From positions 1 to 64,000 of the forward strand of contig NZ_JBHRZT010000032.1 in the NCBI RefSeq assembly GCF_042649685.1: a DNA stretch of 64,000 nt. Direction: 5' to 3'. The position numbers were made by a program, and so were the translations under genes. A model generated the notes under the pieces. That model was not told the DNA's origin. It worked only from the letters and a program-made list of their open reading frames with translations, and did no database searches. Numbering within the stretch: the stretch's first letter is position 1; each line of letters starts with the position of its first letter. Of the stretch, positions 1 to 7,795 are shown piece after piece. This DNA comes from Bacillus_BA songklensis. GTDB taxonomy: Bacteria; Bacillota; Bacilli; Bacillales; Bacillaceae_H.

Positions 1-54
1 GGCACCAATTAAGATAACGTCTGTTTTTTTCTGTCTGTCGCTCATTTTCCCCAT
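1..54 (-). CDS. mqo: Malate:quinone oxidoreductase, N-terminal fragment (runs off window)
   Basis: Eighteen codons are visible on the minus strand before the window edge, ending in TDVILIGA, the start of an FAD-binding Rossmann fold (the next residues would be the GxG glycines). This beginning is typical of membrane-associated malate:quinone oxidoreductase, which oxidises malate to oxaloacetate and passes electrons to the quinone pool. There are two possible starts: the ATG at 54 and an inner ATG at 45. The inner one has an AAGGATGGGG ribosome binding site at good spacing and may be the real start. The assignment rests on 15-18 residues, so another FAD enzyme is possible. Confidence 0.55.
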   Translation of the reverse strand, partial: MGKMSDRQKKTDVILIGA

Positions 55-103
55 CCTTATCCCCTAAGTTTGCAGAAAGGATGTAGGCGCTCCTGCTTAG
101 ATG

Positions 104-290
104 CCACAAAAAGCCAGGCGCGACCTAGGAACACACCTTTTCTGTCTCAATTATAACTATATCATAGTCTATTATAATTATTTATAGATTAAAATATCTA
201 CTATTATCTGATAATTATAAACTATTTAAAGCTTGTAAAAAAGTGAGAAGTCCGTCCACAAGGCCCTAGGAACACACAAAAGCCAGGACC
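104..290 (-). repeat. Duplicated leader motif upstream of mqo
   Basis: CCTAGGAACACAC occurs at 124-136 and again at 265-277. Each copy lies next to an AAAAGCCAGG-type block (108-117 and 277-286), but the two blocks are in opposite order. The segment 291-350 adds a stem with GGTTC and GAACC arms. The arrangement lies in the presumed 5' leader of mqo. I could not match it to a riboswitch class I know. Confidence 0.4.
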
Positions 291-545
291 AAAACTTTAG
301 CTTCTTGCAAGGGTTAAGGCTTTGGTTCGCCGTTACCAGTGAACCGACACCCTCTAATTTTCGCAATGAAAACTTCCCTACACTGGAAATTTTTTATTTT
401 TATCAATATCAACAGTAGACTCTAATATAGCCATTTCGTAAAATTAAAATAGCCGATATTTTAGTGATTGGTACTGCTCAATGGTTTATCCCATATAGGA
501 TTCACCATTCTTCCGAATGTTGACCCGTATTAGGTGGGAGAAGCG

Positions 546-698
546 GGACCAGGACCATCCTTTATTGAGGCGGAAGGAAATAAAAATGAGTTCACGATGC
601 AGCATGCGCGTATTATGGCCTGTAATCTCATTCATTTTGCGCGCTTTTTGAAAGAGCATCCCGTTCTTGCAGAAGGCAATGTGGTAAAGAGTGACTAA
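546..698 (+). pseudogene. Possible coding remnant, unrecognised
   Basis: An open stretch without a start codon ends at the TAA at 696-698 and reads ...EFTMQHARIMACNLIHFARF..., which looks protein-like rather than random. I do not recognise the family. The rest of 55-840 holds the mqo leader and no convincing gene. A complementary minus-strand open frame covers the same bases and looks less natural. Confidence 0.2.
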
Positions 699-840
699 CA
701 ACTAAGTCTTGATGTTGGACAATCCTATAAAAAAACTTTTGTCAGCTTATAAGATTTATAACATGTTTTCCGTTGACCATGATTAAAATTGATAAAAAAG
801 GTTTTAAATTTACTGAAATGCTAAGGAGAGGGAGAAATGT

Positions 841-2106
841 ATGGCTAATAATAGTGTGAAAGATAGAATATCATCTCATTATAAGGCAATACGAGCATTC
901 ACTGAAGAGATTGTCCGACCATTAGAAATAGAGGATTTTATCATTCAAGCCACTGCGGATGTAAGCCCTCCAAAGTGGCATATGGCTCACACGACTTGGT
1001 TTTTTGAACGATTTATATTGAAAGAATTTAAAACAGATTACACAGAATTTAACCCCCATTTTGATTACCTTTTTAACTCTTATTATGAGACCATCGGACC
1101 TTTTCACCCTCGTCATAAAAGAGGTGTATTAACCAGACCGACTGTTGAAGAAGTGCATACATATCGAAAATATATTGATGAAAACATTTTTGAGTTGCTG
1201 GAGTATGTCGATGATAAAACGTTAAAAGAGATCAACGGCTTATTAGAAATAGGTTTACAGCACGAGCAACAGCATCAAGAATTACTTCTAACGGATATTA
1301 AATACAATTTTTCTCAAAATCCATTAACTCCTGTGTATGCAGCCTCTAAAGAAACTCCACAAGAAAATACTCCTTCGCTTTTTAAAGAATTTCAAGGAGG
1401 TTTAGTAGAAATTGGTCATCATGGCGAAGGTTTTTCCTTCGATAACGAGTGTCCTAGACATAAAGTTTGGCTAGAGCCATATAAGTTGGCTACCAGATCC
1501 GTAACGAATGGTGAATTTTTGGCCTTTATGGAAGATGGAGGTTATGAAGAACCGAAATATTGGCTATCGGACGGATGGGCAGCTGTAAAGAAATTTGGTT
1601 GGAACTCACCGCTATATTGGAGAAAGAAAAAGAAAGAATGGACTCAATTCACTCTCTCGGGAGAAAAATTGTTGAATCTTGATGAGCCTGTCTGTCATGT
1701 GAGTTTTTATGAAGCAGATGCCTATGCAAGATGGGCAGGAAAAAGGCTTCCAACAGAGCAAGAGTGGGAGCATGCAGCAGAGGGAATCATTCCAAAAGGT
1801 AATTTTGCTGAAAATCATTACTTACATCCGGTGTCTACTGTATTAGAGGAATCTGGACCGCTTTTTAAAATGTATGGAGATGTTTGGGAATGGACAAGAA
1901 GTTCCTATTCACCATACCCGGGCAGCAAACCGTTAGAAGGTGCACTGGGAGAATATAACGCTAAATTCATGTGTAATCAAGTGGTGCTAAGAGGAGGCTC
2001 ATGTGCTACCCCTTCTTCCCATATTCGTGCTACGTACCGCAATTTCTTCCAGCCGGAAAAACGTTGGCAGTTCAGTGGAATACGTTTAGCGGAGGATTGG
2101 TCATGA
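841..2106 (+). CDS. egtB: Ergothioneine biosynthesis protein EgtB (sulfoxide synthase)
   Basis: 421 residues, the usual EgtB length. EgtB is a non-haem iron enzyme that joins hercynine to cysteine or gamma-glutamylcysteine with O2, forming the sulfoxide precursor of ergothioneine. The N-terminal half is a DinB-like domain with an HEQQHQE motif near residue 140, which with an earlier His forms the three-His iron site. The C-terminal half is an FGE-sulfatase (formylglycine-generating enzyme) domain, with RLPTEQEWEHAA and a terminal RGGS...RATYRNFF...GIRLA signature. The start is supported by an AAGGAGAGGG site. The stop overlaps an ATG (ATGA), so a coupled downstream gene, normally egtD, once followed. 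Confidence 0.88.
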   Translation: MANNSVKDRISSHYKAIRAFTEEIVRPLEIEDFIIQATADVSPPKWHMAHTTWFFERFILKEFKTDYTEFNPHFDYLFNSYYETIGPFHPRHKRGVLTRPTVEEVHTYRKYIDENIFELLEYVDDKTLKEINGLLEIGLQHEQQHQELLLTDIKYNFSQNPLTPVYAASKETPQENTPSLFKEFQGGLVEIGHHGEGFSFDNECPRHKVWLEPYKLATRSVTNGEFLAFMEDGGYEEPKYWLSDGWAAVKKFGWNSPLYWRKKKKEWTQFTLSGEKLLNLDEPVCHVSFYEADAYARWAGKRLPTEQEWEHAAEGIIPKGNFAENHYLHPVSTVLEESGPLFKMYGDVWEWTRSSYSPYPGSKPLEGALGEYNAKFMCNQVVLRGGSCATPSSHIRATYRNFFQPEKRWQFSGIRLAEDWS

Positions 2107-2174
2107 AAACAACAAAAGCTAACATGAAAAGCAGTGGTTTTTTTAATGATTGTTTTAAAAAAGCTTTTTTTTAG
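2103..2174 (+). pseudogene. Truncated gene start coupled to egtB (probable egtD stump)
   Basis: An ATG overlaps the egtB stop in an ATGA arrangement and opens a 23-residue frame beginning MKTTKANMKSSGFF, then stops. In many bacteria the next gene is egtD, the histidine methyltransferase. Only the start appears to survive, and a palindromic repeat begins about 50 bases further on. The egtD identity is inferred from gene order, not from sequence. Confidence 0.3.
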
Positions 2175-2225
2175 TAGATAAAATAGACAAAGTCATCTTA
2201 TGCTGGTTGAATAAATTTTATATCA

Positions 2226-2365
2226 AAATGTTGAGGGGCGGACTCAAAAGCCTTCAGGGAATGGCAATTATCTATTTTTCTGCGATGAACCGTCACTGAA
2301 ATCCTGGATTTTTCATGACGGTTCATCGCAGGAGGGTATCATACTTTGGGACACCCTCTTCTATT
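2226..2365. repeat. Palindromic interspersed repeat (copy 1)
   Basis: A near-perfect hairpin spans 2282-2330, with 14-base arms GCGATGAACCGTCA and TGACGGTTCATCGC. GGACTCAAAAG precedes it and TTGGGACACCCTCTTC follows. The same ordered motifs recur at 28720-28884, so this is one family of short non-coding repeats, possibly MITEs or IS ends. The remaining DNA from 2366 to 2524 shows no gene. Confidence 0.6.
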
Positions 2366-2524
2366 TTATGAGGCGGTTTAATGTAAGAACGAAATGTGCA
2401 GAAACTCTTATGGAAATCAGTTAACGGTTTCAATCTTTTTAAAAATGATGGATATTATTGGTATAAAAATGAAATATTTCCACCACGTTAATGATAAAAG
2501 CAGAAAAATAAAAACGAGGTGTGA

Positions 2525-2791
2525 ATGATGGATTTTGTTCTTCGACAGTTAACGAAACAAATTAATGATTTGAAACAAGCGCGCGATGATCTGGATGATT
2601 TAATCGATGATACATATGAACAAGTGGATCAAAGGTTAGTTCAAGATTTGGATGACCCGGCAGTTGAAGAATTAATAGATCGAATTCGGGAATGGAACTA
2701 TAAACGGGATGAACTGGATGATTTGCTCGACAGGTTATACGAAAAGCTGGATCAATATGACGATCTTTATCCGGGAGCAAGCAGTATGTAA
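2525..2791 (+). CDS. Small acidic coiled-coil hypothetical protein
   Basis: 88 residues with a clear GAGGTG ribosome binding site. The protein is strongly charged and heptad-like, with repeated DDLDDLIDD and RDELDDLLDRLYEKLD runs. It is therefore probably a two-helix coiled coil, with no signal peptide or membrane segment. It stands alone between the repeat at 2226-2365 and purF. I do not recognise a family. Real coding is supported by the ribosome binding site and by codon-phase composition. Confidence 0.6.
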   Translation: MMDFVLRQLTKQINDLKQARDDLDDLIDDTYEQVDQRLVQDLDDPAVEELIDRIREWNYKRDELDDLLDRLYEKLDQYDDLYPGASSM

Positions 2792-2937
2792 ACCGTTTAT
2801 CTTTATACAAGAAATAGAAAGACATAAAATGAGTGTCATAACTTCTCTCTGTTTTATCATATGCAGAGTCAGACGAACGATTTTTATGCTGAAAGTCTAA
2901 CAGGGCGCGATCAATAGGAACGCGCCTTGTTAGTTAC

Positions 2938-4317
2938 TCACTTCAGGTACAGGTTGGTCCGATAAGCCCCGCTGAAACAGGCTATACATCGATTGCTGGT
3001 TTCTGCAAGATTCACATCTACCGCTTCTAACAATCCTTCGGTGCTCAAAAAGGCCAATGTATCCGCTCCGATAGCCTCTCCCATTGCTCGTTCATGTTCG
3101 AGCCTGTTGGCAAATAACTCTTCTTTTGTCGGCATATCAATCCCATAAAAACAAGGATTTCGAACCATCGGTGAACTAATGCGTACATGGACTTCTTTGG
3201 CGCCAGCCTGCCGAATCAATTGGACAATTCGCTTGCTCGTTGTTCCCCTTACAATCGAATCATCGACAAGCACGACCCTTTTTCCTTCGAGAATTTCTTG
3301 AACGGTGCTCAATTTGAGGCGAACGGCCAATTCGCGCAGTTCTTGGGTAGGTTCAATGAATGAGCGGCCCACATATGGATTTTTGATCAGCCCCATCTCA
3401 TAAGGGATTCCTGATTGTTGGGCGAAGCCAATAGCGGCCGGGACGCTCGATTCGGGAACGGCAACCACCACATCCGCTTGTGTCGGATGTTCCTTGGCCA
3501 AAATTTGGCCTAATTCTTTTCGAATCGATAAGACGCATCTTCCTTGAATGACACTATCAGGCCGGGCAAAATAAACAAATTCAAAAGAACAAAGGGATAG
3601 CTCACTCTTTGGAGCGAATCGTCCCGTTTGAATCCCATTTTCGTCAACAAGAAGCCATTCTCCCGGTTCTACATCCCGCCAAAACTTCGCATCAACCGCA
3701 TTCAAGGCGCATGTTTCTGAAGCAGCGACGACAGCTTCACCGATTTTCCCAAGGGTGAGGGGACGTAAACCATGACGGTCCAGGGCAATCAGCATCTGTT
3801 TTCCCGTCATGATAAGTAAAGCGAACGAACCATCGATTTGCGTAAGAATATCAGGCGCGGCCTGTTCAAAACGGTTTTTGCTGGAACGGGCGATAAGGTG
3901 GGCGATGATCTCTGTATCGGTTGTTGTTTGGAATATGCTTCCCTGCTGCTGTAACACATTTCGTTCTATTCTTGCATTTACCAGATTGCCGTTATGGGCG
4001 ACAGCCAAGTCTCCCCCACTATATTTAAAAACGAGGGGCTGTGCATTTTGCAATAAACTTTCACCGGAAGTTGAATATCGAACATGGCCAATTGCCATAT
4101 TTCCGCACAGTCCATCGAGAATGTCACGTGAAAATACTTGGGTCACTAATCCCATTCCGCGGTGATGCTTAAATGTTTTACCATCGCTCACCACGATTCC
4201 TGCACTCTCCTGACCGCGATGCTGAAGAGCGTGAAGTACGTAGTATGTTAAATCGGCTGCTTTGGGGTGATTGAAAACTCCAAATACCCCGCATTTTTCC
4301 TTCATTTCTGAAGACAT
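2938..4317 (-). CDS. purF: Amidophosphoribosyltransferase PurF
   Basis: 459 residues. PurF makes 5-phosphoribosylamine from PRPP and glutamine, the first committed step of purine synthesis. After a short propeptide the catalytic Cys is in EKCGVFG. The Ntn glutaminase domain has HALQHRGQES and IGHVRYSTSG, and the PRPP loop is VVLVDDSIVRGTTS. Cysteines corresponding to the Bacillus iron-sulfur ligands are present (CSFEF, NPCFYG, CIAC). The gene sits alone on the opposite strand from the other pur genes, whereas Bacillus operons carry purF between purL and purM. The GGGAGGGG ribosome binding site supports this start. Its C-terminus is about 15 residues shorter than that of B. subtilis PurF. Confidence 0.92.
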   Translation of the reverse strand: MSSEMKEKCGVFGVFNHPKAADLTYYVLHALQHRGQESAGIVVSDGKTFKHHRGMGLVTQVFSRDILDGLCGNMAIGHVRYSTSGESLLQNAQPLVFKYSGGDLAVAHNGNLVNARIERNVLQQQGSIFQTTTDTEIIAHLIARSSKNRFEQAAPDILTQIDGSFALLIMTGKQMLIALDRHGLRPLTLGKIGEAVVAASETCALNAVDAKFWRDVEPGEWLLVDENGIQTGRFAPKSELSLCSFEFVYFARPDSVIQGRCVLSIRKELGQILAKEHPTQADVVVAVPESSVPAAIGFAQQSGIPYEMGLIKNPYVGRSFIEPTQELRELAVRLKLSTVQEILEGKRVVLVDDSIVRGTTSKRIVQLIRQAGAKEVHVRISSPMVRNPCFYGIDMPTKEELFANRLEHERAMGEAIGADTLAFLSTEGLLEAVDVNLAETSNRCIACFSGAYRTNLYLK

Positions 4318-4536
4318 TCTTGTCCCCTCCCGTTTATACCATTTTCCCTATTTTCTGTTGAAGGATCATTTCTATCCTGGTATAACTTGCTGTGTACATA
4401 AATTCGTTGACGGTGTCGACATCCAAAAATTTTTCTGTTTTTGGAACTAAAAAATTGGGATGCAGGGTAATCTAAAACCATTAAACTACCTGGAAATCCA
4501 TGGTCATTGTGACAGTTTTAAAGGAGGAGAACTCCC

Positions 4537-5085
4537 GTGAAAGTAATTAAACCAGGCTCAACCATCGGCATCTTAGGAGGAGGGCAGCTGGGAAGGATGA
4601 TGGCGTTAGCTGGACGGAATATGGGGTACCGATTCATTACATTGGATCCAGGACCGGACTCCCCGTGTGGACAAGTCGCCGATCGCCAAATCATTGCTTC
4701 CTTTTCCAATCTGGAAGCAGCCAGGGAATTGGCCGGCTCCTCTGATGTCATCACTTAAGAATTTGAAAATGTAGATGCCGATGTAGCGTCCATTTTAGAA
4801 AGGACTTCCTTTGTTCCCCAGGGAAGCGGGCGGAATCCATCGCATTGAAGATTGCTGATGCCCTACATGCAGTCGGAGTAATTGCCATAGAGATGTTCCT
4901 CACGAATGACGGTCAAATTTTGGTTAATGAACTAGCTCCAAGACCTCATAACTCTGGACACTATACCATGGATGCATGCGTGACTTCTCAATTTGAACAG
5001 CATATTCGTGCAATATGTGGAATTCCGTTAGGAGATACTTCACTTTTGGCGTCTGTAGTAATGGTCAATGTTTTAGGTAAGCTTC
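4537..5085 (+). pseudogene. purK: purK (N5-CAIR synthetase), nonsense mutation plus internal deletion
   Basis: The N-terminal ATP-grasp start is intact (TIGILGGGQLGRMMALAG). After DVIT a TAA replaces the expected Tyr codon before EFENVDADVA. About 20 codons later the sequence jumps from ILERTSFVPQG to IADALHAVGVIAIEMF and LVNELAPRPHNSGHYT, the C-terminal part of PurK. Most of the central domain is missing. PurK converts aminoimidazole ribotide to N5-CAIR. No purE precedes it. The AAGGAGGAG site before the ATG shows the gene was once well translated. Confidence 0.88.
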
Positions 5086-5097
5086 GAAGGAGACAAC

Positions 5098-5247
5098 ATG
5101 ATTGGCGTTCAGAAATGTCGGAACGCTTTATTTGATAGTAGCCGTATTTATGAAATTGAACAAGAACCGGGATATGACGTGATCATATTCACTCGTACTG
5201 CTTTCAAAACACTTCACATGGAAAAGAACCGGGTGCATGTTCGATGA
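5098..5247 (+). pseudogene. purB: purB (adenylosuccinate lyase) remnant
   Basis: A 49-codon frame contains NALFDSSRIYEIEQEPGYDV and then TRTAFKTLHMEKNRVHV. This follows residues about 50-95 of Bacillus PurB, where the sequence is NASFDINRILEIEKDTRHDV followed by a segment ending in WVHYG. The position is the purB slot between purK and purC. The rest of the gene is gone. The DNA from 5248 to 5413 carries no recognisable gene apart from the purC ribosome binding site. Confidence 0.6.
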
Positions 5248-5413
5248 ACTCCTGCAGGCGTTATGTATATACACTATCTTTTTCCACATTATGAAGAGTG
5301 TTAAACAAAGATAATCCTGGCGATTGTTCCTGCTATCATGGGCATCTATAACACGTGGAGTGATTCTTATATGATTGGGTCCGGGATAAACGTAAGCCAA
5401 GGAGAGAAAAATA

Positions 5414-6133
5414 ATGGAGAAGTTAGCACAGCTTTACGAAGGTAAAGCTAAAAAAGTGTACAAAACATCAGAACCTGGAATGGTTTGGATCGAATATAAG
5501 GATGATGCCACGGCCTTTAATGGAGAAAAAAAAGGACAGATCGCCGGAAAAGGAATGTTGAACAACGAGATTAGTGCCATTTTTCTCAGTTTATTGAAGG
5601 AAAAAGGGGTGGACAATCATTTCATTAAAAAAATCTCTTCGAGGGAACAAATCGTGCGACAAGTCGATATCATTCCGATTGAAGTGGTTGTTCGAAACAT
5701 AGCGGCAGGTTCACTCGCCAAAAGGTTAGGGTGGGAAGAAGGAACGGAGCTTCCACAGGCGATAGTAGAATTCTATTACAAAAATGATGAGTTAGGTGAC
5801 CCCTTCATCAACAATGATCACGTTGCAATTCTTGGACTTGCGACAGAATCGGAATTAGCGGACATTCATAAACAAGCTCTTCGAATCAATGAAATCTTGA
5901 AAGAATATCTTATGACCAGAAATCTGATCTTGGTTGATTTCAAATTGGAGTTCGGTCAAACACCAGAGGGTCAAATCATCTTAGCCGATGAAATTTCTCC
6001 GGATACTTGTCGGTTCTGGGATGCACATACAAAGGAAAAATTGGATAAAGATCGGTTCAGACGAGATTTAGGAAATGTAGAAGAAGCCTATCAGGAAATC
6101 TTACGCAGACTTGGGGGGAAAGTGGATGTTTAA
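5414..6133 (+). CDS. purC: SAICAR synthetase PurC
   Basis: 239 residues, normal length. PurC joins CAIR and aspartate using ATP to form SAICAR. Recognisable motifs are LYEGKAKKVY, the AFNGEKK phosphate-binding region, VVVRNIAAGSLAKRLG, ILVDFKLEFG and DEISPDTCRFWD. An AAGGAGAG site precedes the ATG. The end overlaps purS by 8 bases. All the conserved motifs listed are present, so the gene appears functional although its upstream neighbours are broken. Confidence 0.96.
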   Translation: MEKLAQLYEGKAKKVYKTSEPGMVWIEYKDDATAFNGEKKGQIAGKGMLNNEISAIFLSLLKEKGVDNHFIKKISSREQIVRQVDIIPIEVVVRNIAAGSLAKRLGWEEGTELPQAIVEFYYKNDELGDPFINNDHVAILGLATESELADIHKQALRINEILKEYLMTRNLILVDFKLEFGQTPEGQIILADEISPDTCRFWDAHTKEKLDKDRFRRDLGNVEEAYQEILRRLGGKVDV

Positions 6134-6392
6134 AGCAACCGTATATGTGACATTAAGAGAAAGCGTTCTTGATCCGCAAGGAAGTGCCGTTCATGAATCG
6201 CTGCATGCTCTTGGATTTGACGAGGTTGGAGAAGTTCGAATAGGCAAATATATGGAACTTGAAATCAATGCTGATGATCAACCGAAGGCTGAAGAACGTG
6301 TCAAAGACATGTGCGAGAAACTGTTAGCCAACACGGTGATTGAAGACTATAGGTTTGATCTGAACAAGTATGAACGGAAGGGAGAGGAATAA
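6126..6392 (+). CDS. purS: Phosphoribosylformylglycinamidine synthase subunit PurS
   Basis: 88 residues from the ATG at 6126, whose GGGGGAAAG site lies in the end of purC. PurS is the small subunit that bridges PurQ and PurL in the FGAM synthase complex. The sequence shows the usual TVYVTLRESVLDPQG start and the VRIGKYMEL and NTVIEDYRFDL segments. Here its partners are missing (purL) or cut short (purQ), so the protein may have no complex to join unless other copies exist elsewhere. Confidence 0.93.
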   Translation: MFKATVYVTLRESVLDPQGSAVHESLHALGFDEVGEVRIGKYMELEINADDQPKAEERVKDMCEKLLANTVIEDYRFDLNKYERKGEE

Positions 6393-6393
6393 G

Positions 6394-6582
6394 TTGAACT
6401 TTGCCGTTCTTGTATTTCCTGGTTCAAATTGTGATGTAGATATGTATAAAGCCGTTGTAGATACGATAGGGCAGCCTGTTGAGTATGTATGGCATCAAGA
6501 GTCTGATTTATCAAAATATAATGTCATCCTTGTTCCCGGAGGTTTTTCTTATGGGGATTATTTGCGGCCGGGTGTGCGCTAA
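6394..6582 (+). pseudogene. purQ: purQ, N-terminal fragment
   Basis: From a TTG start with a GGAGAGG site, one base after the purS stop, the reading frame is PurQ: FAVLVFPGSNCDVDMYKA, then VPGGFSYGDYLR. It then leaves homology and stops after PGVR. The catalytic Cys and the His/Glu of this glutamine amidotransferase lie in the lost part, so it cannot be active. The break is at about 6563, where the sequence switches to purM. Confidence 0.9.
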
Positions 6583-7220
6583 TTGGCGGGAAAACCGCCG
6601 AGATGCCGGGTATGTATCAAGACGGAGAATATGATATCGCCGGATTTACCGTAGGCATGGTGGACCGGAAGCATCTCATTGATGGCTCTGAGGTGAAAGA
6701 AGGCCACGTATTAATCGGATTAGCTTCCAGCGGTGTACATAGCAACGGGTTTTCCCTCGTTCGCAAAATTCTATTGGAGGACGCAAAACTCTCATTAGAC
6801 AGCTATGTGGATGAATTAGGGGCTCAATTGGGCGAAGTGTTACTTGAACCAACCAAAATTTATGTCAAATCCGTCCTATCTATCCTAAAGGAGTTTACCG
6901 TCCATGGGCTGGTTCATGTCACAGGCGGGGGGTTCCATGATAATATTCCACGTGTTATTCCGGAAGGCCTGCAGGCCGAAGTGGAGGCTGGATCTTGGAA
7001 CGTTCCCAAAATTTTCTCTTACATCCAACAAGTGGGGAATATTTCCGATTATGATATGTTCCGTACGTTTAACATGGGAATTGGCATGATTTTAGTTGTC
7101 AATCCAGAGGATTCTCGGGCGATTGTAGAACGCCTTCAAACGTTGGGTGAAGATGCCTGTGTGATCGGAACGGTGCAGAAAGGAACCGAAGGTGTCTTTA
7201 TTAAGAGGGGGGAAGCATGA
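6565..7220 (+). pseudogene. purM: purM, C-terminal fragment joined to purQ
   Basis: The frame begins mid-protein at GCALIGGKTAEMPG and continues with YDIAGFTVGMVDRK, GLASSGVHSNGFSL and LVHVTGGGFHDNIPR to the normal C-terminus. About 218 of the usual 346 residues of AIR synthetase remain. The ATP-binding N-terminal domain is missing, and so are the rest of purQ, all of purL and the operon copy of purF. No start codon with a ribosome binding site precedes it. The stop overlaps the purN start (ATGA). Confidence 0.92.
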
Positions 7221-7795
7221 ATATCGCCGTTTTTGCTTCTGGAACAGGTTCTAATTTTGCCGCGATTCTTCAGGCCATAAAAGCAGAGCAAATCAAGAAT
7301 GTGGAAGTGGTTTTATTAGTCAGTGATTACCCTGAAGCTTTGGCGGTCCAAAAAGCGAAGGATGAACATATCCCGGTTTTTGCCTTTAAGGCAAAGGATT
7401 ATCCTGACAAACAAGCTTATGAAAAAAGGATTCTTGAAAAATTAAAAGAAAGACGAGTGGATGTTATCGTATTGGCGGGGTATATGAGACTGATTGGCGA
7501 TGTTTTGCTGCAGGCTTACGGCGGAAAAATCATCAATGTCCATCCTTCTTTGTTACCTGCCTTTAAAGGAAAAGATGCGATTGGCCAGGCTCTTGACTAT
7601 GGGGTCAAAGTGACTGGCGTCACGGTTCATTTTGTTGATGAAGGAATGGATACCGGTCCGATTATTGCCCAACGGGTTGTCAAAATAGATAAGGATGAGA
7701 CAAGAGAAACATTGATGAAAAAAATTCAGGAGCAGGAGCACAGGTTATTACCACAGGTGATACAGAGCCTGGCGAATAAGGAGACGGTTCAATGA
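7217..7795 (+). CDS. purN: Phosphoribosylglycinamide formyltransferase PurN
   Basis: 192 residues. PurN transfers a formyl group from 10-formyl-THF to GAR. The start IAVFASGTGSNFAAI, the catalytic-loop region INVHPSLLPAFKGKDAI, and VTVHFVDEGMDTGPII are intact. It overlaps the purM remnant by 4 bases (ATGA) and purH by 4 bases, as in the normal Bacillus operon. The GAGGGGGGAAGC site lies inside the purM end. Confidence 0.95.
   Translation: MNIAVFASGTGSNFAAILQAIKAEQIKNVEVVLLVSDYPEALAVQKAKDEHIPVFAFKAKDYPDKQAYEKRILEKLKERRVDVIVLAGYMRLIGDVLLQAYGGKIINVHPSLLPAFKGKDAIGQALDYGVKVTGVTVHFVDEGMDTGPIIAQRVVKIDKDETRETLMKKIQEQEHRLLPQVIQSLANKETVQ

Noticed and set aside
486..701. A 71-codon minus-strand frame
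   Set aside because: Its translation is low-complexity in style with no recognisable motif, and the complementary strand reads more like protein. No ribosome binding site.
4318..4536. Possible purine riboswitch or PurR boxes between purF and purK
   Set aside because: I looked for the purine aptamer core and for PurBox pairs and found no convincing match by eye; a covariance scan would decide.
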